The notes beneath the pieces were generated by a model. That model saw only the letters and a program-made list of their open reading frames with translations, was not told the DNA's origin and searched no databases. A stretch of DNA of 33,727 nucleotides, from positions 1-33,727 of the forward strand of contig NZ_BQHW01000042.1 in NCBI RefSeq assembly GCF_021602025.1. The letters run 5' to 3'. This document shows positions 1 through 8,990 of the stretch, piece by piece; positions within the stretch are counted from its first letter, which is position 1, and each line of letters opens with the position of its first letter. This stretch comes from Pseudomonas ceruminis. Lineage in GTDB: Bacteria; Pseudomonadota; Gammaproteobacteria; Pseudomonadales; Pseudomonadaceae. The position numbers and the translations under genes were made by a program.

Positions 1-19
1 TGCGCCCGTGAGGGCAGAA

Positions 20-40
20 AACCAAGGCTGTGCCTTGGTT
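20..40. terminator. Inverted repeat, possible weak terminator
   Basis: A perfect 9-bp stem (AACCAAGGC / GCCTTGGTT) has a 3-nt loop. Read leftward it is followed by GGTTTTCT, a short T-rich run, so it could end leftward transcription from the cyclase operon about 175 bp upstream. No gene is recognised in bases 1-214. Confidence 0.4.
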
Positions 41-186
41 ATCCAATAATCAGCGGGTGAAAATCGGGCTTTTCGGCATGCCCAAGCCGTCCATTTCCGG
101 CTGATGGGCAACTTGTTCGGAGTTTCCTTAACCCCGCGCGAGTCGCACTCAGCATTGCGTTCTGCGCATAGATGACTCTAGCGCGA

Positions 187-205
187 GGGCGCCATTATGG
201 CGCCC
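187..205 (-). terminator. Hairpin just downstream of the cyclase gene
   Basis: GGGCGCC and GGCGCCC form a 7-bp perfect GC stem with a 5-nt loop, 10 bases past the stop of the leftward cyclase gene. There is no T tract, so it may be a 3'-end stabiliser or a weak terminator. Confidence 0.4.
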
Positions 206-214
206 CAACGCAGG

Positions 215-1177
215 CTACTTGATTACGATCGGATTGACCGGTGCGCCAGTCCCCCCTACTACCTTCAGCGGCGCAGCGGTGTACAAGAAAGTCCATTGCC
301 CATCTTCGGCACAGTCGGCGGCAAGCGGATCCAACTGCGCAATCTCTGTCAGGGTAATACCAAGATTACGCATCAATGCGTTATGCAGTGGCAACGCGAC
401 GCCGGAAACCGGGTCGACGGTTACTTCGTTGGCAATGGTGTCAGTCACGATGTTGGGAATTTCCATGTCCTGGAACCATTGCACAAGCTCCGGGCTATAG
501 GTCAGTCCCGGTTCGATGAAGTCTTTGTAGAACTCTTCGCTGTCGCGATAGTAGAACGAACCGATCCATCCTGTACGAATGAGCAGAATGTCGCGTTTCT
601 GGATCTTGACGCCTTGAGCGGCAGCGGCGTTCATCAAATCCTCGTGATTGAAGGTTTCCCCTGGTGCCAACACCTGCTTGTCGCGAAAGCGCGCCATGTC
701 GATGAGAATCCCACGCCCCACGACGCCCTTTTCCCCAATCGGTGCGACGCTGGCCTTCGCCAGCCCGCCGATGGTGGTGTCTGCATCGTAGCCGTTCCAG
801 ATCTGATCGTCGTACCACACGTGGCCAAGGGCGTCATATTGCGTTGAGCCCTGCAGATGGAAAAACATCACATCGTCAGCATACTCGTAGCAACCTGGGA
901 AATGCGGTCCTTTTCCACAGTTGTAGTGCCCGCGATCCATGATGTTCATACGCCGCGCCGGAGTACGTCCTGGCCAAACCGGATCGCCCTTCTCATCGCC
1001 AATACGAACCTGCAGGGTAAAGGTCTTCCCCTGCCGGACTTGGCTGACACCCTCCAAGGCTTCCTTGGCAGTGAGGTAGTTCAGACAGCCGACTTCATCG
1101 TCAGCGCCCCACTTACCCCAATTGCGCGGAGCGTCTTTAAGCAGTTCACGTACGTGAGGTACTTTTTTATCGGACAT
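215..1177 (-). CDS. Cyclase-family metal-dependent hydrolase
   Basis: This 320-residue protein matches the cyclase family (PF04199, kynurenine-formamidase-like), in its longer ~300-residue branch. The metal-site motif is visible at residues 107-119 as H-x5-Q-x-D-x3-H (H107, Q113, D115, H119), the form 'TQxDxxGH' common in that branch. Family members hydrolyse cyclic amides, esters or formamides in the cytoplasm; the substrate here cannot be read from sequence. It is the last gene of a leftward pair with the MFS transporter, 48 bases downstream of it, so ring opening of an imported compound is a reasonable inference. The ATG at 1177 has only a weak GAGAAC ribosome site. Confidence is high for the family and low for the substrate. 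Confidence 0.85.
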   Translation of the reverse strand: MSDKKVPHVRELLKDAPRNWGKWGADDEVGCLNYLTAKEALEGVSQVRQGKTFTLQVRIGDEKGDPVWPGRTPARRMNIMDRGHYNCGKGPHFPGCYEYADDVMFFHLQGSTQYDALGHVWYDDQIWNGYDADTTIGGLAKASVAPIGEKGVVGRGILIDMARFRDKQVLAPGETFNHEDLMNAAAAQGVKIQKRDILLIRTGWIGSFYYRDSEEFYKDFIEPGLTYSPELVQWFQDMEIPNIVTDTIANEVTVDPVSGVALPLHNALMRNLGITLTEIAQLDPLAADCAEDGQWTFLYTAAPLKVVGGTGAPVNPIVIK

Positions 1178-1225
1178 GATTGTTCTCGTTTGTTGTTGTG
1201 ACCATCAATCAGAATAGGGAGCGTC

Positions 1226-2605
1226 TCAACTCATGTTGCACGCGCTGCGGCTGACCAGCGACCGGTCATAACGCTTGAACCAACCCGCCGTTTCCCGGGT
1301 GAACAGTGCCGTCAACAGTGCCGCCACGAACATCAGCGCTGAGATGAACACCAGGGCAAGGTGATAACCTGCGGACTGCTCGAAACCGCCTCCGGCCCCA
1401 ATGAACAAACCAATCAGCAGCGGGCCGAAACCACCCGCGTAAATGCCTGCGTTAACCACCGAGCCTGCCAAGCCAGTCGTGCCGGGTTTGGCTGAGTCGA
1501 ATGCGATCGCATACAGCAAGGTGTAGGGCGCATTCATGGCGAAACCGGCAAACAACTGCACGCCGATCAGCCACCCGAGGCTGACCGAGGTATAGCGGAA
1601 CAGATACATGCCCACGCCCAGCCAGAGAAAGACGATCACCAGGCTCAACTTTCGACCGATTCGATCCGATAGCCATCCCCACAGGATCTGGCCGATCCCA
1701 CCCGTGATAGTGAAGAGCACAGAGTACGCTGCGGCTTGGGCAAAGTTGTAATGCGCAACGAACGCGAGGTATTGCGGCAACCAGAAGCTGATGCCGAAGT
1801 AGCCGACTATTGCGAACATCGAGATCAGGGCAATGACGCTGATATTGGGGTTTCGCAGGACGTCCTTAAGCACACCTTTTTGCGGGATTGCAGGTGTATC
1901 GCTCAGACTCGGTGCGGTTTCACCAACGGCGGCGACATGCGCCGTAAATTTTCGATAGCGCGCTGCCGTGCTGAACTTCCAGTACAAGGTGAATACGATG
2001 ATCATGGGAATCGGGAACAGCAAGAACGCATAGCGCCAGTTTTCCGGGCCGTAGGCGTTCAATAGCGCACTGATCGCCACACCACCAATCAACGTGCCCC
2101 ACGGGTAACCCGTGTGGTGAAGACCGAGCGCGAAGCCGCGACGCTCCTTGGACCACCACTCGGCCAGGGAGGTGACCTCCACGGCCTCGCCCACCCCGCC
2201 AAAAGCATGGGAAAGGATCTGCAAGCACACCAGCACGCCCAATGAAGCGGTGAGGAAGTTGAAGCCCGTCAGGAACGTGAACAGCGTATAGGCGAATACG
2301 ATAGGCAAATGCCGATATTTGCGCCGCCAGCCATGACCACCTTTATCCACCCATACCATCAGTGGCACAGCGAGCAACGATGTCGAGATGGTGATGACCG
2401 CCGCCAGTAACCCGGCCATTTCAGCGCTGGTTTTGAACTCGCTGGTGATTGAAGGCAACACCATGAAAAACAGGTGCCGTGAATTGGCGTCCAGCGCATA
2501 CACCAGCCAGAGCAGCAGCATCGCGCCCCAGGAGACAGCGCCGGCGCCCTGTATTTTTTTTGTAGAAAGGCCAACAGCGGATTGAGGGTCGCTGCGAAGT
2601 TCCAT
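1226..2605 (-). CDS. MFS transporter
   Basis: This 459-residue protein has about 12 hydrophobic segments and is a major facilitator inner-membrane permease. The conserved loop motif appears in the second half as GWLSDRIGRK, with a degenerate copy (VDKGGHGWRRK) between helices 2 and 3. It probably imports a small organic acid, as ACS-like MFS members beside catabolic genes often do, but the substrate is not identifiable. GGAG lies 9 bases before the ATG at 2605. A 20-bp palindrome sits about 50 bases upstream of the start, suggesting its own controlled promoter. The cyclase follows in the same direction and is probably co-transcribed. Confidence 0.85.
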   Translation of the reverse strand: MELRSDPQSAVGLSTKKIQGAGAVSWGAMLLLWLVYALDANSRHLFFMVLPSITSEFKTSAEMAGLLAAVITISTSLLAVPLMVWVDKGGHGWRRKYRHLPIVFAYTLFTFLTGFNFLTASLGVLVCLQILSHAFGGVGEAVEVTSLAEWWSKERRGFALGLHHTGYPWGTLIGGVAISALLNAYGPENWRYAFLLFPIPMIIVFTLYWKFSTAARYRKFTAHVAAVGETAPSLSDTPAIPQKGVLKDVLRNPNISVIALISMFAIVGYFGISFWLPQYLAFVAHYNFAQAAAYSVLFTITGGIGQILWGWLSDRIGRKLSLVIVFLWLGVGMYLFRYTSVSLGWLIGVQLFAGFAMNAPYTLLYAIAFDSAKPGTTGLAGSVVNAGIYAGGFGPLLIGLFIGAGGGFEQSAGYHLALVFISALMFVAALLTALFTRETAGWFKRYDRSLVSRSACNMS

Positions 2606-2655
2606 TAGAAAGCTCCGATATTTGATTATTGTTATTTATTGGCTTCCTGGCCCGC

Positions 2656-2675
2656 TCATGCACGAGGGTGCATGA
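2656..2675. promoter_or_regulatory. Palindromic operator candidate upstream of the MFS gene
   Basis: TCATGCAC and GTGCATGA form perfect 8-bp arms around a GAGG spacer. It lies 51 bases upstream of the MFS start in the 229-bp gap between the GMC dehydrogenase and the transporter. The spacing and symmetry fit a dimeric repressor or activator site. It does not resemble the LacI-type palindromes at 8.9-9.0 kb, so another regulator, possibly the LysR protein, may bind it. Confidence 0.5.
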
Positions 2676-2834
2676 ACCTCTCACTCAGCACGCCTGGTGC
2701 GTGGAAACGAGTGTGTTCAAGCTTATGCCGACAGGCATGCACAGAGCATCGCTGCCCAGAGCAAACCCGCTTTGCCTGTGCGGCACGGCAACTTGGCAGG
2801 CTCCTTGCGTTACGCCTGCCATTTGGCACGGGAA

Positions 2835-4430
2835 CTAGGGCAGATAGTCCTCAAGGATCAGATCCGCCGCCCGCTCCGCCACAGCCATTACCGCGCCCTG
2901 GATATTCCCTGAAACCATGGAAGGCATCACCGAGGCGTCGACCACTCGCAGCCCCTGCAAGCCATGCACCCTAAGTCGCGAGTCGACGACTGCGCTTGCG
3001 TCTTCGCCCATCCGACAGGTGCCCAGAGGGTGGTAGATGGTCTGCCCTGTCTTGCGGGCAAACTCCAGCCATTGTTCATCTGACTGCGCCTGCAGCCCAG
3101 GGCTGGTTTCCTCCTCGACGAAGCGGGCCATGGCTGGCTGCATGACGATCCGACGCGCGATCTTCATGCCCTCGACAATACAGCGCTGGTCTTCGTCTGC
3201 AGCCAGCATGTTGGGACGAATGGCCGGCATCGCGTTTCGGTCACTGCTTTCAATATGCACCGAACCAATCGACTTGGGCCGCAGTTGGCTGACCCCGATG
3301 GTCATGCCAGGATGCTTGTCCAATATCCGATTCGCAGCATTGGCATAGCTGGCGTGCACGAAGAAATACTGGATATCCGGCGTAGGCAAGCCTGGGTCGG
3401 TCTTGATGAACCCATGCACCAGGCCGGTTCCCAGCGTCAGGATGCCGGTTCGCCGGGTAAAGTATTCGGTCACTGCCAGCCCCAGCCGCCAGCCACGTGC
3501 CAGCTCATTCAAGGTCACGACGTTCTTCATGCGCCAGTTCATGCGGGTAGCAAAGTGGTCGATGTAGTTCTCCCCGACCCCGCGTAGCTCGTGCTTGAGT
3601 GGTACACCAGCGGCGAGCAGCACCTGCGGCTGGCCAATGCCGGACAATTCCAGCAACTGCGGAGACTGGATGGCACCGGCGCAAAGAATGACTTCAGCAT
3701 TGGCTTTGATGCTGACTTGCTCACCATTGTGTACATAGGTTACGCCCGTGCAGCGTTTCCCCTGCACGTCGACCCGCAGTACATGCGCATGGAGGACGAT
3801 GTGCAGATTTGCCCGTGACCTGGCCGGTTTGAGGTAGCCGTCGACTACACTCCAGCGCCGCCCATCTTTTTGCGCCACTTGGTAGTAGCCAAAACCGGTC
3901 TGATCCCGGCCGTTGTAGTCAGCATTGTGAGGATGACCATCCTGCGCAGCTGCTTCCAGGAAAGCGGTGGACAGCGTGAAACGCTCGCTGACCTGGTGGA
4001 TGTGCATGGGGCCCTGGTGCCCACGCGTCTCATCCCCCGATGCATAATTCTCGATCTTTCTGAAGTAAGGTTTGAGTGTTTCGAAGTTCCAACCCTTGGC
4101 GCCTGATTCTGCCCATGCGTCATAGTCGCCTGGTTGGCCGCGCACGTAGATCATGCCATTGATCAACGTCGAACCACCCAGGCCTCGCCCGCGGGGCACA
4201 GCGATTTCACGATTGTAGGTGCCGGCTTCAGGTTTGGTCTTGAAGTCCCAGTTGAAACGTTTGTCCACCATCAGTTTGCTGAACCCAGCCGGAATCGGGA
4301 TCCAACGGCCATTGGGCTCCCCGCCTGCTTCCAGCACCAGCACACTGTGTTTGCCTGATGCAGTCAGGCGGTTGGCCAGGATGCAACCGGCGGTGCCGCC
4401 ACCGACGATGACATAGTCGTAGTTATTCAT
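2835..4430 (-). CDS. GMC-family FAD-dependent alcohol dehydrogenase
   Basis: With the ATG at 4430 the product is 531 residues, a normal length for the choline/alcohol dehydrogenase branch. The FAD Rossmann motif VGGGTAG is at residues 9-15. GMC signature 1 (PRGRGLGGSTLINGM) is near 79-93, and signature 2 (GAIQSPQLLELSGIG) is near mid-protein. The C-terminal active-site His is in YHPLGTCRMG and the Asn in SGNIQGAVMA. It should oxidise a primary or secondary alcohol, passing electrons to the respiratory chain or oxygen; the substrate is unknown. The open frame extends to 4523, but 4430 is preferred because GGAG lies 7 bases upstream and the FAD motif then sits at the N-terminus. The start overlaps the 3' end of the upstream shikimate-dehydrogenase-like gene by 8 bases, indicating translational coupling. 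Confidence 0.9.
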   Translation of the reverse strand: MNNYDYVIVGGGTAGCILANRLTASGKHSVLVLEAGGEPNGRWIPIPAGFSKLMVDKRFNWDFKTKPEAGTYNREIAVPRGRGLGGSTLINGMIYVRGQPGDYDAWAESGAKGWNFETLKPYFRKIENYASGDETRGHQGPMHIHQVSERFTLSTAFLEAAAQDGHPHNADYNGRDQTGFGYYQVAQKDGRRWSVVDGYLKPARSRANLHIVLHAHVLRVDVQGKRCTGVTYVHNGEQVSIKANAEVILCAGAIQSPQLLELSGIGQPQVLLAAGVPLKHELRGVGENYIDHFATRMNWRMKNVVTLNELARGWRLGLAVTEYFTRRTGILTLGTGLVHGFIKTDPGLPTPDIQYFFVHASYANAANRILDKHPGMTIGVSQLRPKSIGSVHIESSDRNAMPAIRPNMLAADEDQRCIVEGMKIARRIVMQPAMARFVEEETSPGLQAQSDEQWLEFARKTGQTIYHPLGTCRMGEDASAVVDSRLRVHGLQGLRVVDASVMPSMVSGNIQGAVMAVAERAADLILEDYLP

Positions 4431-5241
4431 GGGTTGCTCCCATCGCCGCGGCCATGAGCGCGATCTGGGACTGCAGCATTGGCCGCCCCGGATGGACCCG
4501 ACAGCCGCGCTCGGCAGCCGCAACCAGCAAGGGGGTATGTTCAGGCTGCATGATGATTTCCGCCACGGTTTGCTCCGGGGTCAGGCGCTGAACCTCGCAC
4601 GGATAATCATCGCTATCGCGCAGTCCCATCGAGGTAGCGTTCACCACCAGGTCGTGCCCAGAAGGGTCCCTGCCCCCCAGCTTGAAAGATACATCTGGGA
4701 AAAATCCCGCGAGGCGGGTCACCAGTTGCTGTGCTTTGGCCTCGGTGCGGTTGGCAATTGTCAGCAGTGCCACGCCGGCCTCAGCCAGGGCAAAGGCGAT
4801 CGCTTGCGCGGCGCCACCGGCCCCAGCGAGATAAACCGTCTTGCCGGCAGGCTCGATCGCCGCGTTGCGCAGGCCGGCGACAAACCCGACTCCGTCGAGG
4901 ATGTCACCATGCAGCCGCCCTTCGGCATCCCGACGTACGACATTTACCGCGCCCACTTGGCGAGCCGCCGGTGACAAGCTGTCGCACAACGGCACGATGG
5001 CGCTCTTGTGTGGGACCGTGACCACAAACCCGTCCAGATTCTGCAGGGCCCGCAGGCCATCGACCGCGGTAGCAAGCTGAGTCTCGTCGACATGAATGGG
5101 CACCATCACCCTGTCATGCCCCCAGGACCGCATGAGTGCGTTCATGTCTTCTGGTGTTTTCACATGCACAATGGGGTCGGCGACGATGGCAAAGAGCCGT
5201 GTATTTCCGGTGATTTTTTGAGTATTCGATGGTTCGCGCAT
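4423..5241 (-). CDS. Shikimate dehydrogenase-like NAD(P) oxidoreductase
   Basis: The 272-residue protein has the AroE fold. Residues retained are the catalytic lysine in TVPHK (K79), N100, the aspartate in ILDG (D116), and the nucleotide loop AGAGGAA (139-145) followed by NRT. The N-terminal substrate loop, normally SxS followed by P, reads HVKTPEDMN (26-34), so the two serines that bind the shikimate carboxylate are gone. The NTDG motif is also altered to ILDG. It is therefore probably not the biosynthetic AroE but a catabolic relative acting on another cyclic hydroxy acid. The aldehyde dehydrogenase ends 5 bases upstream and the GMC gene overlaps its 3' end, so all three form one operon. 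Confidence 0.85.
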   Translation of the reverse strand: MREPSNTQKITGNTRLFAIVADPIVHVKTPEDMNALMRSWGHDRVMVPIHVDETQLATAVDGLRALQNLDGFVVTVPHKSAIVPLCDSLSPAARQVGAVNVVRRDAEGRLHGDILDGVGFVAGLRNAAIEPAGKTVYLAGAGGAAQAIAFALAEAGVALLTIANRTEAKAQQLVTRLAGFFPDVSFKLGGRDPSGHDLVVNATSMGLRDSDDYPCEVQRLTPEQTVAEIIMQPEHTPLLVAAAERGCRVHPGRPMLQSQIALMAAAMGATHE

Positions 5242-5246
5242 GGAGC

Positions 5247-6680
5247 TCAGGCCTGTGTATAGGTGGTCTTGATGGCGGTATAGAACTCACGGGCGAACGG
5301 GCCTTGCTCCCGTGCACCATAGCTGGAGCCTTTGCGCCCGCCGAAAGGAGCGTTGTAATCGACCCCCGCCGTTGGCACATTGACCATCACCATGCCGGCC
5401 GTGGAGCGTGCCTTGAAGTCGCTGGCGTGCTTGAGCGAAGTGGTGCAAATGCCGGACGACAAGCCGAACTCGGTATCGTTGGCCAGGCGCAGGGCATCAT
5501 CGTAATCCCGGGCGCGAACCACACTGGCGACTGGCCCGAACACTTCCTCGCGGTTGATCCGCATATGATTTTCGGTGTCGACGATCAGTGCCGGGTTCAG
5601 GTAGTAGCCCTGAGTTGCTCGCACTACACGTTCGCCACCGAAAACCAGACGCCCGCCCTCGCGGGTGGCAATATCGATGTAATCGCAGTCCTGCTGCAGT
5701 TGGCTTTCGCAGACGACGGGACCAATGTCCGTACCTGCTTTGGTGGCGTTGTCGATATTCAGCATCGCCAGCCGCTCGACGACAGCAGCTACGAAACGAT
5801 CATGAATGGCGTCTTCGACGATGAAGCGACTTGAGGCAGTACAACGCTGGCCTGTCGAGAAAAACGCGCCTTGCACCGCCACTTCGACAGCCTGCTCGAG
5901 GCTGGCATCGTTGAGCACTACCAGTGGATTCTTACCGCCCATCTCAAGCTGAACCTTGGCACCCCGCGCCATACATTCGAGGCCGATGGAACGCCCAGTC
6001 TGGGTTGACCCGGTGAACGACAACGCCCTGACCTTGGGATGCTTGGCGAACACATTGCCAACCTGGGAGCCTGGGCCCATGACCAGGTTGAAAACACCTG
6101 CCGGGAGCTGACCTGCGCGGCTTATGATCTCCGCAAGGGCCCAGGCGCTAGCGGGTACCAGGTCTGCCGGTTTGAACACCACCGCATTGCCATATGCCAA
6201 TGCCGGCGCAATTTTCCAGGCGGGGATGGCAATGGGGAAATTCCAAGGAGTGATGATGCCCACTACGCCTTCAGGCTCGCGCCGTACTTCGGCTTCGACA
6301 TCCGGACGAATATTTGCGAGGCGTTCGCCCGACAGACGCAGAGCTTCGCCCGCGAAAAACTTGAACACCCTGCCGGCGCGGACCACCTCGCCGACGCCCT
6401 CTACTAGCGTCTTGCCCTCCTCCCGTGAAAGCAGCAAGCCGAGTTCTTCTTTGCGTGCGAGTATCTCGGAGCCGATCCGGTCTAAGGCATCGCCACGCTG
6501 TTCAGCGCTCATCCGGGCCCAGGTGGGTTGCGCATCATGCGCAGCCTCTACGGCCAGCTCAGCCTGGCGGGTATCGGCCCTAGCGTATTCGCCGACGATA
6601 TCGGTGATATCCGATGGGTTGATATTGCGATTGATACTCGCACCCTCGACCCACTGGCCAGCAATGTAGTTCTTGTTCAT
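5247..6680 (-). CDS. NAD(P)-dependent aldehyde dehydrogenase, 2,5-dioxopentanoate type
   Basis: This is a full-length ALDH of 477 residues. Visible residues are the oxyanion Asn in PWNFP (N147), the cofactor lysine in FKPA (K170), the general base in LEMGGKNP (E246) and the catalytic cysteine in GQRCTASSR (C280). The sequence around C280 and the C-terminal PFGGRKGSSYGAREQG are typical of alpha-ketoglutaric semialdehyde dehydrogenases, which make 2-oxoglutarate at the end of sugar-acid and hydroxyproline pathways. A related semialdehyde substrate is possible. It is the first gene of the leftward ALDH, shikimate-dehydrogenase-like and GMC operon. The 182-bp gap upstream separates it from the LysR gene and should hold its promoter. 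Confidence 0.9.
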   Translation of the reverse strand: MNKNYIAGQWVEGASINRNINPSDITDIVGEYARADTRQAELAVEAAHDAQPTWARMSAEQRGDALDRIGSEILARKEELGLLLSREEGKTLVEGVGEVVRAGRVFKFFAGEALRLSGERLANIRPDVEAEVRREPEGVVGIITPWNFPIAIPAWKIAPALAYGNAVVFKPADLVPASAWALAEIISRAGQLPAGVFNLVMGPGSQVGNVFAKHPKVRALSFTGSTQTGRSIGLECMARGAKVQLEMGGKNPLVVLNDASLEQAVEVAVQGAFFSTGQRCTASSRFIVEDAIHDRFVAAVVERLAMLNIDNATKAGTDIGPVVCESQLQQDCDYIDIATREGGRLVFGGERVVRATQGYYLNPALIVDTENHMRINREEVFGPVASVVRARDYDDALRLANDTEFGLSSGICTTSLKHASDFKARSTAGMVMVNVPTAGVDYNAPFGGRKGSSYGAREQGPFAREFYTAIKTTYTQA

Positions 6681-6862
6681 AGCCTATTCCGATTGACAGA
6701 GTGTCTGGACAGTCGCGTCCGGCAGCTACGAAATGCTATCCGGGGCACTGACGACACCTTAATCGAACAGGTCGCAGGCGAGTTGTGACTCCACGGCAAA
6801 GGGGGTTTTCCCTGAGTTCACAGGACCGCAAGTATGACAGGCAGGGTTCTCCCCCTTTTTTG

Positions 6863-7795
6863 TTAACGCTTCGCCTTTGCTGGAGGCTGGATCGTCCAGG
6901 GATTCAGCGCGATATGCTGCTCCATCGCCTTGATAAAGGCCCTGATACGGGGACTGACATTCTTGCGGTTTGGGTAGATCAGATAAATCGGCTGCGCGAT
7001 GCGGCTTTGATAAGACTCCAGCACCGGCAGCAATCGCCCGGCTCTCAGGTCCTTACCGATATGGAAATCGGCGAGTCGAACAATGCCGCCACCATTCAAC
7101 GCGAGCGAGCGCAGCAAGTCCCCTTGTGTGAATGTCGAACGGGGCTTGATGGGAACGATCGTTGTCTCGCCAGCGTGCTCGTAGCTCCAGATGTTCCAGG
7201 GGCTGTTGAACGCGAAGTGGAAGCAATCGTGTTCGAGCAGGTCGGCAGGCGTTTGCGGCCGACTACGCTTCTCCAGGTAGGAAGGAGCAGCGCAGGTAAT
7301 CCATTGGGCCTCACCAATACGTCTGGCAACGCGCGATGAATCAGGCAATACACCACTGTGAATGGCAACATCCAGGCCGTGATCGAACTGATCAACATAC
7401 TGCGCGCCCACCTCGATGGTCACCGAGAGATCCGGATGATCAGCCAGGAAGTCTGGCAGCCAAGGTATGATCTGATGCTTGGCGAACGTCGCCATCGTAT
7501 GGATGCGCAAACTTCCGCTTAGCCGGCCAGGAAAAAGCTCGGCGAGGGAGTCGGCTTCCGCCATGGCGTCCATGACCGCACGGGCACTGGTCAGGTAGAC
7601 CGCCCCCTCCTCGGTTAGCGTCAAGGCTCGGCTCCCGCGCTGAAACAGGCGTACTGAAAGGCGATCTTCCAAGCGAGTGACAAGTTTGCTGATCGCTGAT
7701 GGCGACAGGTCATTGGCCCGAGCAGCGGCCGAGAAGCTCCGATGCTCATAGGCCCACAAAAAAGCAAGCATCTGCGCGTAGTTTTCTTTGTCCAA
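6863..7795 (-). CDS. LysR-family transcriptional regulator
   Basis: This 310-residue protein has an N-terminal winged HTH (residues about 9-66, with SFSAAARANDLSPSAISKLVTRLE). A LysR substrate-binding domain follows from about residue 90. The start codon is TTG at 7795; the next ATG (7771) would cut into the first HTH helix, so TTG is preferred, with GAGG upstream. It lies 22 bases downstream of the LacI-type gene on the same strand and upstream of the aldehyde dehydrogenase operon. It probably activates the adjacent catabolic genes in response to a pathway intermediate; that is inference from position. Confidence 0.88.
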   Translation of the reverse strand: MDKENYAQMLAFLWAYEHRSFSAAARANDLSPSAISKLVTRLEDRLSVRLFQRGSRALTLTEEGAVYLTSARAVMDAMAEADSLAELFPGRLSGSLRIHTMATFAKHQIIPWLPDFLADHPDLSVTIEVGAQYVDQFDHGLDVAIHSGVLPDSSRVARRIGEAQWITCAAPSYLEKRSRPQTPADLLEHDCFHFAFNSPWNIWSYEHAGETTIVPIKPRSTFTQGDLLRSLALNGGGIVRLADFHIGKDLRAGRLLPVLESYQSRIAQPIYLIYPNRKNVSPRIRAFIKAMEQHIALNPWTIQPPAKAKR

Positions 7796-7817
7796 GGTGA
7801 GTGCCTCAGTTCAAGCG

Positions 7818-8855
7818 CTATTTACGGTTTGGCAGATCAACACTTGGACTCGCGCTGCTTTCGCGCGTGACCAGTGAAATGTCCAGTTCGACAACCCGCT
7901 CAATCTGGATACCTTCGACCTGCGCAATCATCATGTCGGCGCTGAGTTGCCCGATTTCGAAAATCGGGATCCTGATCGAGGTCAATGAGGGCGATGCAAT
8001 CGCGCTGAAACTGATGTCGTCGAAGCCGGTGATGGTCATCTGCGTCGGCACGCAGACTCCCCGACGTTTAGCTTGCTCGCAGGCCCCCAGCGCCAGCAGG
8101 TCTGTGGTGCAAACCAGCGCAGTCGGTCGCGGTTGCATGGCAAACACCTGCTCGAAACCGGCGCGTCCGCCGTCAAGGCTGAATGGCTGTTCGATGATCC
8201 GGTTTTCAGGAATATCGAGCCCCATCTGCGCAAAGCGTTTACGCACCCCTTCGATTCGATACCTGGCACGCTCGTTGTACTGGCGCTGTCCGGTGAGAAT
8301 TGCAACGTCCCGGTGGCCTAGCGCAAGCACATGGTCCGCGATCAACTCGCCTCCCCGCACATTGCTGAAGCCCACCGCGCAGTGTTCACGGCAATCATCC
8401 ACCGACCACATCAGGACGTAGGGGCGCTGTGATCGCTGCAACAGTTCGAACACCGCAGGATCATGGTCTGTGCCCACCAGGAAAATCCCTTCCACACCTC
8501 TTTCGATAAAGTTACGCACACTGGAAAGCTCTCGCTCACGATCGTACTCGTGCGAGGCAATGATCAGTTGGTAGCCACTTGTATTGAGCCGCTGCTGCAG
8601 CGCCTGGATCGAGTCAGCGTAGATCGGGTTGTTCAATGTGGGGAAGATCGCAGCGACACTGAAGGTACGCCGTAATGCGAGGGCTCGCGCAGCGCCGTCC
8701 ATCACATACTGCAGCTGCCGTACAGCCGCATCGACCTTGGCAAGCGTGCTTGGTTTGACCTGGTCCGGGTTGGACAAGGCACGAGAAGCACTGCCCAGTG
8801 AAACGCCGGCCAGACGTGCCACGTCGCGCAGTTTTGGTTTGTCGTTTTTTGTCAT
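7818..8855 (-). CDS. LacI-family transcriptional repressor
   Basis: With the ATG at 8855 the product is 345 residues, typical for LacI/GalR proteins. The HTH (residues about 8-30, LRDVARLAGVSLGSASRALS) is followed by the hinge-helix region (GAARALALRR) and a periplasmic-binding-protein-like effector domain from about residue 64. The open frame reaches 8891, but 8855 puts the HTH at the N-terminus and has GGAG 11 bases upstream. It is divergent from the LivK-type ABC operon. Two palindromes with the central CCGG expected of LacI-family operators lie between them, so autoregulation and control of the transporter are strongly suggested. The effector is probably the transported compound. Confidence 0.9.
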   Translation of the reverse strand: MTKNDKPKLRDVARLAGVSLGSASRALSNPDQVKPSTLAKVDAAVRQLQYVMDGAARALALRRTFSVAAIFPTLNNPIYADSIQALQQRLNTSGYQLIIASHEYDRERELSSVRNFIERGVEGIFLVGTDHDPAVFELLQRSQRPYVLMWSVDDCREHCAVGFSNVRGGELIADHVLALGHRDVAILTGQRQYNERARYRIEGVRKRFAQMGLDIPENRIIEQPFSLDGGRAGFEQVFAMQPRPTALVCTTDLLALGACEQAKRRGVCVPTQMTITGFDDISFSAIASPSLTSIRIPIFEIGQLSADMMIAQVEGIQIERVVELDISLVTRESSASPSVDLPNRK

Positions 8856-8900
8856 GGTGGTGGTAACTCCTGCTTGACAGCAGTGTATCACCAGACTTAA

Positions 8901-8918
8901 AAATGAACCGGTTCATTT
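8901..8918. promoter_or_regulatory. LacI-family operator O1
   Basis: AAATGAACCGGTTCATTT is a perfect 18-bp palindrome 46 bases upstream of the repressor start. It shares the core TGAACCGGTTCA with the second site, centred 98 bp away. It is placed to block leftward transcription of the repressor gene. Confidence 0.75.
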
Positions 8919-8967
8919 ATGAACAAAGTCGTCCTGAATCAACAATAAGACCACAGCCACGCAGCCC

Positions 8968-8990
8968 ACGCCTTGCCAGGCGTTTTTTTT
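8968..8990 (+). terminator. Terminator-like hairpin between divergent operons
   Basis: ACGCC and GGCGT form a short stem with a 6-nt loop, followed directly by eight T residues, the layout of an intrinsic terminator read rightward. It lies between the two operators, just before the proposed transporter promoter, where no upstream rightward gene needs terminating. It could insulate the promoter or attenuate a longer leader transcript. Confidence 0.5.

Noticed and set aside
197-847. Rightward 216-codon open frame at the left end
   Set aside because: It is antisense to the well-supported cyclase gene and has no family features.
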